This document shows positions 23,201 through 30,399 of a stretch of 64,000 bases of DNA, piece after piece; the first letter of the stretch is position 1, and each line of letters begins with the position of its first letter. This DNA is from Chrysaora quinquecirrha (taxonomy: Eukaryota; Cnidaria; Scyphozoa; Semaeostomeae; Pelagiidae): positions 3,867,832 to 3,931,831 of the forward strand of contig JACTAT010000002.1 of NCBI GenBank assembly GCA_014526335.1, read 5' to 3'. A program made the position numbers and the translations under genes. Below the pieces are notes generated by a model. That model was not told where the DNA came from, did no database searches, and worked only from the letters and a program-made list of their open reading frames with translations.

Positions 23201-24195
23201 CATGAAATACAGGACTGTCTAATCTGCATTTGCATCATCGTTATGTTTAGAATTCGCTTCAGAGTTCAACATCCGAATTTGTATCTTCAGCAGAGTTCGT
23301 CAGAATAGAGGCTTTTGCAATAGATGGCAGCTGTTTTTGTCAGCCCTTCGTTTTTATCAAAGGCTTGCGAAAGAAAATCTCTAACTAAGGGAATTATTCT
23401 CAGGATTCCGTCGAAAATCCTTAACAAAAATGAAGGACAGTAACATGGCTTTTATATAGCGCCGTTATAACTGGACATATTTAGCAGCGCTTTACAACTA
23501 TTTACCCCCTTAGCTCAGGCCATTTTTTCTTTTTCTATTTTTTTGCTATACTTCCTGGGGAGCATGCTATATATCGACTCGCGTCTGTCATACAGACAGC
23601 GCTAGGAGGGTTTTTAGGCCTTCATCACTAAACCAATTTACACCTTGGTGCGGTGTCACAGAAGGCAAGGTTTCTACACCTTGTTAATTTGTGCTCTCTA
23701 GCCTGGATTTGAACCACTGACCTTGAGCCCAAATGGCGCAAGTGCTAACCACTACGCTATGCTGCTCATGGTCTGCCGCCATCTGTTTCTTCAATTGAGT
23801 TATCTGCCCTACTGTTTAACAAGCAGTCAAAATGTCTGTGGTCGGTCGTGTTCTTGGAAATATATTGTTTTGGTTGGGCCAGCAGACGTGATCTAGTTTG
23901 TCACTGTATCTTTGCGCTCTGATGCTAGTCAAATTGAAGTTGCAATCGCCTCAAGAAAGGATCTCTGAGAAATCCGTTTTTCTAGGTTGGACAGGCCGGT
24001 AAACGTATGTTAAAATTCTTTGACAAAAGATGGGTGGAAGTTATCAAGAACGAAGGTCAGATCAAGAGACAAGAATCCAAATACATGGGAATGGAAAGCG
24101 ACAACAGTGAAAACTACGATAATGATGATGACGATGATGGCGATGGCGATGGAAATAATAGCAGTGAAATCGACAGCGACGATGCAGAAGTATGA
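145..24195 (+). CDS. BAZ2B-like: BAZ2A/BAZ2B-like (toutatis-type) chromatin-remodelling regulatory subunit, 5' partial
   Basis: Nuclear non-catalytic subunit expected to partner an ISWI ATPase and to read DNA and histone tails. Exons placed by GT/AG sites and matching phase: 145-2280, 2960-3194, 4157-4271, 4515-4607, 4711-4834, 5468-5560, 6309-6370, 7413-7478, 8097-8162, 8470-8535, 8901-9011, 9691-9753, 9852-9929, [gap], 11476-11606, 12222-12332, 12602-12711, 13231-13305, 13976-14273, 15118-15177, 15772-16702, 17411-17483, 17968-18053, 18199-18410, 18711-18762, 19082-19190, 19307-19359, 19658-19676, 20118-20259, 20418-20507, 20632-20688, 21040-21152, 21797-21930, [gap], 23986-24195. About 2,120 residues are visible, close to the known length of vertebrate BAZ2 proteins. 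Domain order TAM/MBD, coiled coil, DDT, WHIM, PHD, bromodomain is diagnostic. The first exon starts in mid-codon, so the start lies upstream. One exon is missing before DDT, and the N-terminal part of the bromodomain is missing. Vertebrate BAZ2A versus BAZ2B cannot be separated. Confidence 0.93.
2960..4607 (+). CDS. BAZ2-like exons: acidic linker and TAM/MBD-like domain
   Basis: Exons 2960-3194, 4157-4271 and 4515-4607. The first is Asp/Glu/Ser-rich and has a basic cluster KRRK near 3147, a possible nuclear signal. The next two carry the TAM (methyl-CpG-binding-like) fold. Visible hallmarks are GWRRQIRIR at the start, YYFAPCGKK in the middle and YPEVTKYL, then FSFS and VGEFLE. In BAZ2 proteins this domain binds DNA or RNA rather than methyl-CpG specifically; that is known for the family and not shown here. 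All three junctions are phase-consistent. Confidence 0.93.
3265..3340. repeat. Fragment of the TTATTCGAGG-type repeat
   Basis: In the intron 3195-4156, the words GGGGCGTTAATT and CTATTCGAGGGAGGCG match the family seen complete at 9245-9570. Short and degraded. Confidence 0.4.
3465..3765. repeat. Short inverted-repeat element, AACTAGTTG family, copy 1
   Basis: Intronic. Shares words with 62980-63420: GACATTGCGC / GGCATTGCGCTCAGTCAGAA, CTGCAACTAGTCGGCGCACAGTTCC-like text, and GACC.CGACCAACTGTA near the end. CGACTGC, AACTAGTTG and GTCGACAT words recur in opposite orientations, which suggests a non-autonomous DNA element. Target-site duplication not determined. Confidence 0.5.
4711..9929 (+). 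CDS. BAZ2-like exons: long charged coiled coil
   Basis: Ten small exons (4711-4834, 5468-5560, 6309-6370, 7413-7478, 8097-8162, 8470-8535, 8901-9011, 9691-9753, 9852-9929 and the end of the TAM block) encode an almost uninterrupted Glu/Lys/Arg/Gln helix of about 240 residues. It ends in ELKKPVDDM, the conserved motif preceding the BAZ2 DDT domain. Three consecutive exons are exactly 66 nt and, with the 111- and 63-nt exons, are phase 0 at both ends, so skipping any of them would keep the frame. The last donor (GTTATT at 9930) is weak. The next expected segment, a conserved RIPGL-type stretch, is not found. Confidence 0.9.
5015..5065. repeat. Solo end of the TAGACTTATTACC element family
   Basis: Carries the terminus TAGACTTATTACCTGAGTCG seen on both ends of 22478-22985. 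Only one end is present here. Confidence 0.5.
5625..5690 (+). repeat. Possible tRNA-derived SINE relic
   Basis: GGGGTTCGAGCCCCAGCC (about 5656) looks like a tRNA B box with its T-stem, in intron 5561-6308. The A box region is weak and no cloverleaf is evident, so a degraded SINE head is more likely than a tRNA gene. Confidence 0.3.
6432..6817. repeat. MITE, family II, copy 1
   Basis: About 385 bp in intron 6371-7412 with matching ends: GGGTGTATTTTTTTGATAAC and TTCTGTTTTCAGCAGAC on the left, and the reverse complement GTCTACTGAAAACAGAATGTG...GCGCCC on the right. Internal arms (GAAGGTTTTGGAGGCC, AACCTGCCGTTTTCAGAAGA) also pair. The terminal inverted repeat is about 38 bp. Flanks read TA on both sides, consistent with a TA target. 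No coding capacity. Confidence 0.8.
7890..8008. repeat. Small hairpin element, GAATAGCCTGTGTT ends
   Basis: Begins GAATAGCCTGTGTTCCAGACTC and ends GAGTCTGCAACACAGGCTATTC, a near-perfect inverted repeat of about 22 bp around about 70 bp. Intronic (7479-8096). Confidence 0.7.
9048..9215. repeat. MITE family I (CAAACATTG palindromic) copy
   Basis: About 170 bp: CCTGGTTAAACGATCAAACATTCTT on the left, AAACAATGTTTGATTGTTTG on the right, with the internal words TTGCTTGTCAAACA and AATGTTTGACCG. Both arms alternate CAAACATTG and CAATGTTTG, giving a foldable palindrome. One of at least eleven copies in the window. Confidence 0.75.
9240..9572. repeat. TTATTCGAGG-type dispersed repeat
   Basis: Starts ACCGTATATCCTCGAATTA and ends CAATTCGAAGATTTACTGTA, with repeated G-rich words GGGGGCTTATTCGAGG inside. 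The outer ends are weakly inverted. Fragments with similar words occur at 3265, 36965 and 63700. Confidence 0.55.
10070..10413. repeat. MITE, family II, copy 2
   Basis: Same family as 6432-6817, about 340 bp. Left end GGGCGTATCTTTTTTTGGTAAC, right end GACCAAAAAATACGCCCT, both followed inward by TTCTGTTTTCAGCAGAC and its complement. Inserted next to, or inside, an older family I element whose remains lie at about 9950-10050. Confidence 0.8.
10535..10825. repeat. MITE family III (GGAGACATGTCGC) copy
   Basis: Left end AAGGCCTGGCTAAACTAGGAGACG, right end ATGTCTCCTAGTTTAACCACAG, with CGCGACATTGTCGCGCGTGAC-type words in the arms. Inverted repeat about 30 bp. Further copies at 38575-38862 and a solo end at 48270. 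Confidence 0.7.
10995..11245. repeat. MITE family I copy
   Basis: Left end CCTGGCAAAATGATCAAACG, right end ATGTTTGATCGCTTGGCCAGG, so the outer 20 bp are inverted. It sits in the intron where an expected BAZ2 exon is missing. Confidence 0.75.
11476..14273 (+). CDS. BAZ2-like exons: DDT domain and acidic Asp-rich stretch
   Basis: Exons 11476-11606, 12222-12332, 12602-12711, 13231-13305 and 13976-14273. The DDT helices show ALHDPG, the segment NVSEVLRLF, AAILAYLVNELL, and the end motif KWNMEGRIRKLK. DDT domains bind DNA or the ISWI partner. The last exon continues into a run of about 50 residues of almost pure Asp/Glu encoded by a GAT-rich repeat (14120-14270). The first exon needs one base from an upstream exon that is not visible. 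Confidence 0.92.
11650..12135. repeat. Two adjacent MITE family I copies
   Basis: 11650-11935 and 11936-12135, back to back, separated by GATGGCCTGGCCAGGGCC. Each has CAAACATTG words in one arm and CAATGTTTG words in the other. Intron 11607-12221. Confidence 0.7.
12478..12525. repeat. Short tandem duplication
   Basis: CCAATGCTATCACCTTTGAC occurs twice head to tail in intron 12333-12601; the surrounding TTTGACC words suggest a degraded small satellite. Confidence 0.6.
14585..14715. repeat. MITE family I copy (partial)
   Basis: Right half is well preserved (GTGGCCAAACGTTCAAACATTGC, TTTGATCGTTTGGC); the left half is reduced to CAGCAATGTTTTGTGACG. Confidence 0.6.
15118..17483 (+). CDS. BAZ2-like exons: WHIM motifs with long variable insert
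   Basis: Exons 15118-15177, 15772-16702 and 17411-17483. WHIM1-like text is GQDRYKRRYHILPHAGGVYIEG (split across the motif about 15835-15900; key residues G-Q-D-R-Y and H-A-G-G). The long exon then continues with about 260 residues of low-complexity Pro/Ser/His sequence. The next exon begins YGWWRI, the WHIM2 start. In ISWI partners these motifs contact the ATPase and linker DNA. Junction phases agree. Confidence 0.9.
15245..15602. repeat. MITE with ~110 bp inverted termini, family V
   Basis: Left end ATTTCTCCAAATCAAAAGAT is matched by ATCTTTTGATTTGGAGAAAT-type text at the right end. Pairing continues through AAAGCATCCAAAGTTTAGTCTA and TTTCGCTGTCCTAGTACT versus the complement of AGTGCTGAGAAAGTAAAAC. 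About 355 bp, intron 15178-15771. Confidence 0.75.
17005..17272. repeat. MITE family I copy
   Basis: Starts GCGCTGGCCATGTTTAACC and ends TATCCTTTGGCCCGCGCC; the internal words TTTGTCAAACATTCGAAA and GTGGACAAACGGTTAAACATTG match the family. Confidence 0.65.
17968..20259 (+). CDS. BAZ2-like exons: WHIM2 end and linker before the PHD fingers
   Basis: Exons 17968-18053, 18199-18410, 18711-18762, 19082-19190, 19307-19359, 19658-19676 and 20118-20259. The first continues RGIREKMLHKSL, a conserved BAZ2 signature after the WHIM. The last carries the conserved tryptophan-rich helix ending CIAWERSIMKV immediately before the PHD. The 19-nt microexon at 19658 is supported by AG/GT sites and by phase on both sides. 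Intron 18054-18198 has a GTTT microsatellite. Confidence 0.85.
18062..18125. repeat. (GTTT)n microsatellite
   Basis: About 60 bp of GTTT units with one GTGT interruption, directly after a BAZ2-like donor site in intron 18054-18198. Confidence 0.9.
18572..18695. repeat. MITE family I copy (short)
   Basis: ATGTTTTGTGATGTGGCCAAACGATCAAGC on the left and AATAATGTTTGATCGTTTGGCC on the right. About 120 bp. Confidence 0.65.
20418..20688 (+). CDS. BAZ2-like exons: PHD finger 1
   Basis: Exons 20418-20507 and 20632-20688. A canonical Cys4-His-Cys3 zinc finger: CIEC, then GDNEELLLLCDQCDRGCHTYC, then a second exon ending IPDGDWFCREC. GDNEELLLLCD is the hallmark of BAZ2/BAZ1 PHD fingers, which bind the unmodified histone H3 N-terminus. 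The acidic GDNEE residues expected to contact H3 are intact. Confidence 0.96.
21040..21930 (+). CDS. BAZ2-like exons: second PHD-type finger and basic linker
   Basis: Exons 21040-21152 and 21797-21930. A second Cys4-His-Cys3 pattern follows the first finger directly: CYGC, CEFCPRYYHLQC, then PWACPVC. It is followed by a Lys/Arg-rich stretch (QKRKKRP) and ends before FDIP with a GTAAGT donor at 21931. Vertebrate BAZ2 proteins usually have one PHD finger; a second is recalled for the insect orthologue toutatis. The next exon should start the bromodomain but is not visible. Confidence 0.88.
21462..21720. repeat. MITE family I copy
   Basis: Intron 21153-21796. GTTGGCCACGTGGTCAAACATTG and GATGACGTGGCCAAACCGTCAAACATTGC flank several CAATGTTTG words. 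Confidence 0.65.
22478..22988. repeat. TAGACTTATTACC element, complete copy
   Basis: About 510 bp. Left end TTAGACTGATTACCTGAGTCGTAGTTATCGC is complementary to right end GCGATAACTGGGACTCAAGTAATAAGTCTAA. A second inner inverted pair (GCTCAAACTACGACTCATAAT / ATTATGAGTCCCAGTTTGAGC) follows. The interior includes ORF-like text with no recognisable domain. It lies where bromodomain exons were expected. Confidence 0.75.
23425..23775 (-). repeat. tRNA-derived SINE (copy A)
   Basis: Read on the minus strand from about 23771: GCAGCATAGCGTAGTGGTTAGCAC gives a pol III A box, and GGTTCAAATCC about 35 bp on gives a B box. The body runs to a tail with AAAGCGCTGCTAAATATG and GGCGCTATATAAAAGCC, the GCGCTATATAAA motif common in invertebrate SINE tails. 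Acceptor stem pairing is poor, so it is not counted as a tRNA gene. Confidence 0.7.
23986..24195 (+). CDS. BAZ2-like terminal exon (copy A): end of bromodomain and acidic tail
   Basis: Acceptor TTTTTCTAG, then 69 residues and TGA. The start GQAGKRMLKFFDKRWVEV matches the end of the bromodomain alpha-C helix of BAZ2 proteins (pattern AG..M..(F/Y)F.K.W). An Asp/Gly/Glu/Ser acidic tail follows. Helices Z, A and B with the acetyl-lysine pocket should precede it but are not seen between 21931 and 23985. The same exon occurs again at 30960-31169. Confidence 0.85.
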   Translation, partial: VGQAGKRMLKFFDKRWVEVIKNEGQIKRQESKYMGMESDNSENYDNDDDDDGDGDGNNSSEIDSDDAEV

Positions 24196-24399
24196 AGGTT
24201 AGCTTTCAGTTGTTTTGAAATCTATTGACAAACGCCGATTTTCGCAATATTGCCCTACGCTGTACGCCTACACGGACGATGAAACTGTTTCCAAGTTGGT
24301 AACTATAACTATGCTGGCAGAGACTCCGTTTTATTAAGTCATTCGACCTTGTCTGGTCTTTGTCAGTTTATGTGATATCTGTTATTGGCTTTAGGCTGA

Positions 24400-24492
24400 G
24401 GTATGACCAAACATTATTTGACAAGCAAAACGTTTGACCGCTCGGCGAAATTGCTTGCGAAACAAATGTATAAAAGATTAATGTTTGAGCAT
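24400..24492. repeat. MITE family I remnant (A)
   Basis: ATGACCAAACATTATTTGACAAGC, then AAACGTTTGACCG. Truncated at the right compared with 31374-31505 in segment B. Confidence 0.6.
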
Positions 24493-25439
24493 AGTGGGTT
24501 CGCTAAACACCAAAATCGGTATGAATTGTGCATTTTATGATACAAGCATGAAATTTGGCACAAGTACACAGTTTGATGCGCCAAACAAAATGAGAAACAG
24601 ACCCAACTCAGAAAATGGCCCCGAAAGCTATTTTTAGACTGGGGTACTTGGGCCCAGCCCCCACAGAGTTTTCTTCTATAACTTGGAAACTATTTGCGAT
24701 GCGCAGCCGAAAGTTAGTGCAGTTACTTATTTTAATATGCTTAATACAAGGAATAACAAATCCATTCAAAAATTCCCTGAAAGCTATTTTTAGACTGGGG
24801 TACTTGACCCCAGCCCCAAAACATTTTAGACAGGGCATTTTGGCAACATTCTAGCAAACTGGGTAACGGGAAATTTTAAAGTAGTTTTGGACTCTTTGGT
24901 GGTTGGTGGTCATTTTAAGACTTGAGAACATTCTGGCAAATCAATGGTTGTGACGTCATCGATGACGTAGAAAAGTTACGGTCAGTGAAAATCTGACTTT
25001 TGAATTTTGTGTTTTTAATGATATGGTTAGAAAGAACATCTCAAATGGAGCAAAAAATTATGAAACACCAATTCGATTTGGCTTAATACTCAGAAGTTAT
25101 TACTATTCGAAATTCGTGTGACGTCATCAAAACGCAAAGCTGATATTTTGAGTCTTAACCGTTTCGTGCATAAATCTTTCTTTTGATGTGCTCAGCGTTA
25201 CTTTTAGGATAAAAGCATCATGTTCTTGATCACGTACGCTAATTTTTGTCATCTCAAACCTTAAATTACGAAGAATGCTCGTAATTTCAATTGCGATACA
25301 GCTAGCGCTCCGAACTATCATGAATGTTGAAAAAGATGCAAAAGATAAAACATTTTTGCTTACTTTATCTGAGAATGGTCTTTAATTTGAATTATGTAGC
25401 CGTAAATGTTCGAGAAGACGGCAGACACCTATGTCGATA

Positions 25440-25850
25440 AGCTGTAGACAAAGGCATAGGCAAAGGCATAGGAATAAGTGTAGGTGTAGATGAAGGCATA
25501 GGTGTAGGTTAAGGCACAGGTATAGGTATAGGCAAAGACATAGGCGAAGGCATAGGCATAGGCACAGATGTAGATCTAGTTATAGGCATTTGTGTAGGCG
25601 AAGGCATAGGCGCAGGTGTAGACGAAGGCAAAGGCATAGCTGAAGGCACAGAAACAGGTGTATGTGTAGGTGAAGGCAAAGGTCTAGGCTAATAGTTTGC
25701 ATAGGTATAGGTGTAGGCATAGGCGAAGGCATAGGCACAGGCACCGGCGTAGGTTTAGATGTAGCAAAGGCATAGGCGAAGGCATAGGCACAGGTGTAGG
25801 TGTAGATGAAGGCATAGGTGTAGGCGAAGGCATAGGCACGGATATTGCTT
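25440..25850. repeat. 6-bp minisatellite, GGCATA/GGTGTA/GGCGAA units (A)
   Basis: About 400 bp of hexamers of form GGNNNA (GGCATA, GGTGTA, GGCGAA, GGCACA). Open frames on both strands (Gly-Ile-type plus, Met-Pro/Thr-Pro-type minus) are by-products of the 6-bp period. Confidence 0.9.
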
Positions 25851-26949
25851 GTTTGGAAACCAGGCTTGGTGGTGGATTGGAGGAATTCAAATACTACGGT
25901 TCATCCGAAACACAGAAAAATCCGTTCACTTTCGTGTTAAAGTACGAAGTGTGCCACTTTTATCAGTCTTAATAGGCATAATACAGAGATTTATACAAGA
26001 TTACAATAACAGTAATCGATAAGCTATTTGAATTGACTTTTGCAAAGAATTTTGATTACGTTTTAGAGCTTCAAGGTGAGAGACGCAGTTCGCAAGTTGT
26101 TACGTTGACAAATGTATAAATTTGTAAGTGCGGCTTTGTGGGATGAGTTCTCCAATAATAGCAGAGACGAGCACTGAATGATAATAATAAAAAACGTAAG
26201 AAAAAGGCTAAATAGGATTTATAGGCTAAGTTCGCAGATTCAGATATTATCTGGCTTGTGGCTCCTATTCTGGCACAAATTTTGTTGCCGAAATATTGAA
26301 CTAAAACTGAATCGGTCGATTGGTTTCGCTAAGATTCGCTCCAGTTCATTTCAGCAATCGCAAGTAGCTGGCAAGTGGCTGCGCAATTTCTTCTTGTCTT
26401 TCGCCAATCTTGTCGACTGAAATGGACATACCTTTTGATGATATGGAGTTTCGTCTATGCAATGAAACTCAGCCCTCAATGGCAGTTCCCCTCTTTCTTT
26501 GAGCATTCTTCCTAACCAAGTGACCACGTATCAAAATGCGGCTGTTCAACTTTTGTAAGCAGTGCCCCTATTTTTGGTATATGATTACCTTGAGATCCAC
26601 TTTTTAGTGCTTAGATCTATCTAGCTCAATCATATTAACATTCTCAGAGAAAGTAAGCAGAAAATGTTTTATCTTTTGCATCTTTTTCAATATTCATAGT
26701 AGTTCGGAACCCTAGCTGCATCGCAATTGAAATTACGAGCATTCTTCGTAATTTAAGGTTTGAAATGACAAAAATTAGCGTACGTGACCGAGAACATGAT
26801 GCTTTTATCCTAAAAGTAACGCTGAACACATCAAAAGAAAGATTTATGCACGAAACGGTTAAGACTCAAAATATCAGTTTTGCATTTTGATGACGTCACA
26901 CGAATTTCGAATCGTAATAACTTCTGAGTTGGAAACCCTAGAGGGCTAC

Positions 26950-27600
26950 ACCCGAGTACCCATTTCTAAAAATAACTTTGGAGGAATTTCGTTGAATGGA
27001 TCTGTTGTTTGTGTATTAAGCATACCAAATATGTAACCTTGCTAATTTTCAGTTCTGTATTGTAAATAGTTTCCGAGTTATAGAGGAAAAATTTTTAGGG
27101 CTGGGGTCAAGTACCCCAATCTAAAAATAGCTTTCGGGGGAATTTTTTGAGTGGATCTGTTGTTCGTTGTATTAAGCATATTAAAATATGTAACTGTACT
27201 CATTTTCAGTTCTGTATCGTTAATAGTTTCCGAGTTATAGAAAAAATGTTTTTGGGGATTGGGGTCAAGTACCCCAGTCTAAAAATAGCTTTAGGGGGAA
27301 TTTTTTGAATGGATCTGTTTTTCGTTGTATTAAGCATATTAAAATATGTAACTGTACTCATTTTCAGTTGCGTATCGGAAATAGTTTGCAAGTTATAGAA
27401 AAAATATTTTTGGGGCTGGGGTCAAGTACCCCAGTCTAAAAATAGCTTTCGGGGGAATTTTTTTGAATGGATCTGTTTTTCGTTGTATTAAGCATATTAA
27501 AATATGTAACTGTACTCATTTTCAGTTCTGTATCGTTAATAGTTTTGAGTTATAGAAGAAAAAGTTTTTGGGGATTGGGGTCAAGTACCCCAGTCTGAAA
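26950..27600. repeat. ~155-bp tandem modules in the right arm (A)
   Basis: About five head-to-tail units each with TGGGGTCAAGTACCCCAGTC, AAAAATAGCTTTCGGGG, GTATTAAGCATA and CATTTTCAGTTCTGTATCG. The CAAGTACCCC core is itself palindromic. Matching units in segment B at 34060-34700. Confidence 0.85.
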
Positions 27601-27730
27601 ATAGCTTTCGGGGCTATTTTCTGAGTTGGGTCTGTTTCTCATTTTGTTTGGCGCATCAAACTCTGTACTTGTGCCAAATTTCATGCTTGTATCATAAAGT
27701 GCACAATTTGACTCCTAAGCGATTGCACTA

Positions 27731-28500
27731 GTTAAAGTGTCTAGAAAGAGGCTATACAAAATAGAGTGTCTAACTGTTAACTATTACCAAATAGTGTCTA
27801 GTGTCTTATAAGGGATTTTTTTCTCAAAAGTGTGATTGTGTTTTCAATGCAAATATTGCTATTTTCTGGTTTTGTTTGTGTTATTTCAGGGAAATTATTA
27901 TCTTTTGTAGGTATATAAATATTCTTGGGATTGTGAAACCATCAAATTTGAGCCAACATTTTGTTGTTGCTTGTTCTTGTGATGCCAAAGAAATTGTTGC
28001 TAAACTTGGATACCAAAGCTCTCTCGAATGCCTTATTCAGCATCATCTGGTATTGCTGCTTGCAAATTCATGGTATTGAGAATTTCAACCGTCATTGCTC
28101 TTGTGTCACTTGGAAGGAAGAGGATGTCGCATTGTTCACTTCGGTAACAGAACTTATATTGAACTTGCTTACGTTTGTGAAGGCAAAAGAAAAAGACATT
28201 GATATATATGAAAGGCAAGGGAATCATGTTTGTATTATAAACTGTGTGACAAGACTAGTTTACCGTGTGTGCTATATTAAAATGGGGTTTGCGAAAAGGG
28301 GAAGTAAGGAAATGACAAATAGTAAGTATATTGGGAACACTGAAATTATATCTTCTTTAGTTCCCAGAAGAAAAATGCCAGCATCTTTCCACAAACCGAT
28401 AGTTAATTTATTTTCATTTCGTTTAGGTAATTTTATTGAGGATCATGTTGGCATTCCCAACACGGAATATTTCTACATCACTCAAATTCCATAAAGTCCC
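27731..28500. other. AT-rich stretch in segment A, no recognised gene
   Basis: Open frame 27961-28494 (+) would give 177 residues but shows no domain, no good start context and frame breaks against copy B (35009-35416 keeps about 135 residues). 27731-27940 has no counterpart in B. Function unknown; probably non-coding repeat. Confidence 0.4.
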
Positions 28501-28799
28501 TATTACAGTGACGGTGTATTACTATATGTTCTAACTATTATTCATCCCTCCCGAGTGTACTTTACCTGAGCCATTTCGTTCAGAATTTCGGATACTGGCC
28601 TAAATCCCGTTTAACGACAGGGTTTTCCAACGAATGCAGCCCAGAATTATTGGCTTTCTGTTTACATAGAAACGGTACTATAGAGAATAACGGTATGACT
28701 TAGGAAAATGCTGATGCAAACGGTATGAAATGATTGAGGTATCGTCTGAAACAAAGGAATCTGGTATGATTTTCTCGGTGAAGCAGAGTTTAATCACTT

Positions 28800-29278
28800 T
28801 ATACAATGCAATCTTCATGTCATGTTATCTTCATCGCAGTTTCAAGATTATATTCATTTGCATTTTCATTTTATGTCATATTCATTCGTGTATTCATTCC
28901 ATACCTTATTTATTAGTGCCTCTACTTCATACCGTACCGTATTCATTAGTGTCTCCATTGCATACTGCATATTCATCAGCGAACCGCATTCATTTCATAC
29001 TGTACCCATCATGGTCTTAATTTCGTAGCTACTTTATTTACTAACATCTTTACTTAGCCACATATTCGTCAGCGTCTTTATTTCATTCCGTAACTATTAG
29101 ATCCTTAATTTCCCACTGTAATCATTGGCATCTTAGTGCCATTCCTTATTTATTATCATCGTCTTTTCATACCGTATCTATCAAGCTTTAATTTCATACT
29201 CCGTTCATTTCAACTTGGTTTCATACCGTATTCATTAGCATCTTCGTTGCATTCCGGTTTCATCAGTGTGTTCATGTT
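28800..29278. repeat. TTCATNCCGTA minisatellite (A)
   Basis: Irregular units of about 30 bp built from CATACCGTATTCATTAG and CATCTTNATTTCATACCGT. Counterpart in segment B at 35800-36312, with more indels between copies than the rest of the duplication. Confidence 0.8.
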
Positions 29279-30278
29279 TGAACTGAGCTTGACAACGAGT
29301 GAGAAACGTGCTTATTCTACATCCAGTTAGTTCAACTTACTACCCGACAACAGTTAGCTTTACTGAAACTGTTATGATTTTAGCATATCAGTAGTCCAAA
29401 CAGGTTGAGGAACTGTAGTTAGTCGTGTAGACTGTTTTCACGTGAGAATGCTTAAGCTAGACTATGCATTTATTTGGTCTTATCGATATGTATGACTTAT
29501 AGTCGTATCTCGCGAATCTCTAACCAGTGTATTGCTACTAGTCATAATGAGTCTATATTGATTATTGAACTGTAGTTAATCGTATTCAGTTATCGTTAAT
29601 CTGATGTTGACTATAGTACTTAAAGTATTCTATACGAAATGTATGTGAATTTAAGATGGTTAGTGTTAATCGTTAATCGTTAATTGGTTAATGCTAGTTA
29701 ATGTAATCGGTTAATGGTTAATGGGATTAGTATCGTTAATGTAAGTTAACTTAAGTGTAATGGTTAAGTTAATGTTAATCGGTTATATAGATTCAGATTA
29801 TCGTATTAAATTATTATATTGTACTAATTAATTTGTTTATGATTAATTCAATTATAATGTAATATGAATTACATGTATATGTATGTTATATCCTATGTGT
29901 TTACAAATTATCATACCATATATTGCGAGAATTCTGATGATTCTTGATTAGAATGATAATCTTAATATTTCGTATGTTTATACCAGAGATATACATAGCA
30001 TCAGATAAGAGCAATCTGAATGATGATTTAGCAATGCTTGATTAGCTTGATCATCTGTCAAGTTATCGATGCATTGCAATCACTATCACTTTGGTATGCA
30101 TGGTCACAGTTGAAATGTTGTTTTATCATGATAATCGTTTATATTATCACTTTAGTTATATTCTTCTACAGTTCATGTTACTATCGTTATTTTATTCATT
30201 TATCGATTCATATTCTTCTTTTATGTTACTAACTATTCATATTAATTTTTTATATTCTACTTATAAGTTCATTATGTA
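29279..30278. other. 1000-nt spacer between the duplicated segments
   Basis: By first and last differing bases the spacer is exactly 1000 nt. It is strongly AT-rich, has no ORF with a domain, and none of the short-element families. It drifts through loosely repeating words (TTAATCGTTAATCG, GGTTAATG around 29660-29790). A short part (about 29935-30000) loosely resembles 45745-45800 with many indels. Possibly filled-in gap sequence. Confidence 0.6.
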
Positions 30279-30399
30279 TCAGAATAGAGGCTTTTGCAAT
30301 AGATGGCAGCTGTTTTTGTCAGCCCTTCGTTTTATCAAAGGCTTGCGAAAGAAAATCTCTAACTAAGGGAATTATTCTCAGGATTCCGTCGAAAATCCT

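Larger units (their letters stand above)
24524..27707. mobile_element. Foldback-like element with long inverted arms and hexanucleotide core (copy A)
   Basis: About 3.18 kb. The outer ends are inverted repeats of about 120 bp: ATTGTGCATTTTATGATACAAGC on the left and its complement at 27685-27707. Inside follow copies of a module of about 155 bp containing GACTGGGGTACTTG (two on the left, about five on the right). Inner arms at 25080-25345 and 26680-26930 pair again over about 250 bp (TGACGTCATC, GATAAAAGCATCATGTTCT). The centre holds a 6-bp minisatellite and about 700 bp of unique DNA. No transposase is visible, so it would be non-autonomous. Confidence 0.7.
23300..29278. repeat. Segmental duplication, copy A (~5.98 kb)
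   Basis: Matches 30279-36312 almost base for base over most of its length. Differences are single-base homopolymer length changes, scattered substitutions, a 39-nt deletion at about 24493, a shorter hexanucleotide array, and an unrelated stretch at 27731-27940. It contains, in order, a SINE, the terminal BAZ2 exon, a family I remnant, a foldback-like element, a transcribed-looking AT-rich stretch without a recognised gene, and a TTCAT minisatellite. Confidence 0.95.

Noticed and set aside
23690..23775. tRNA gene on the minus strand
   Set aside because: A and B boxes are present but the acceptor stem does not pair and a SINE body with GCGCTATATAAA tail follows.
25684..25890. Met-Pro/Thr-Pro and Gly-Ile repeat proteins
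   Set aside because: By-products of the 6-bp minisatellite period on both strands.
27961..28494. 177-residue open frame in segment A
   Set aside because: No domain, no sensible start, and frame not maintained in copy B; treated as non-coding.
28800..29278. CRISPR-like array
   Set aside because: Units are irregular, there are no constant-length unique spacers, and the genome is clearly eukaryotic.
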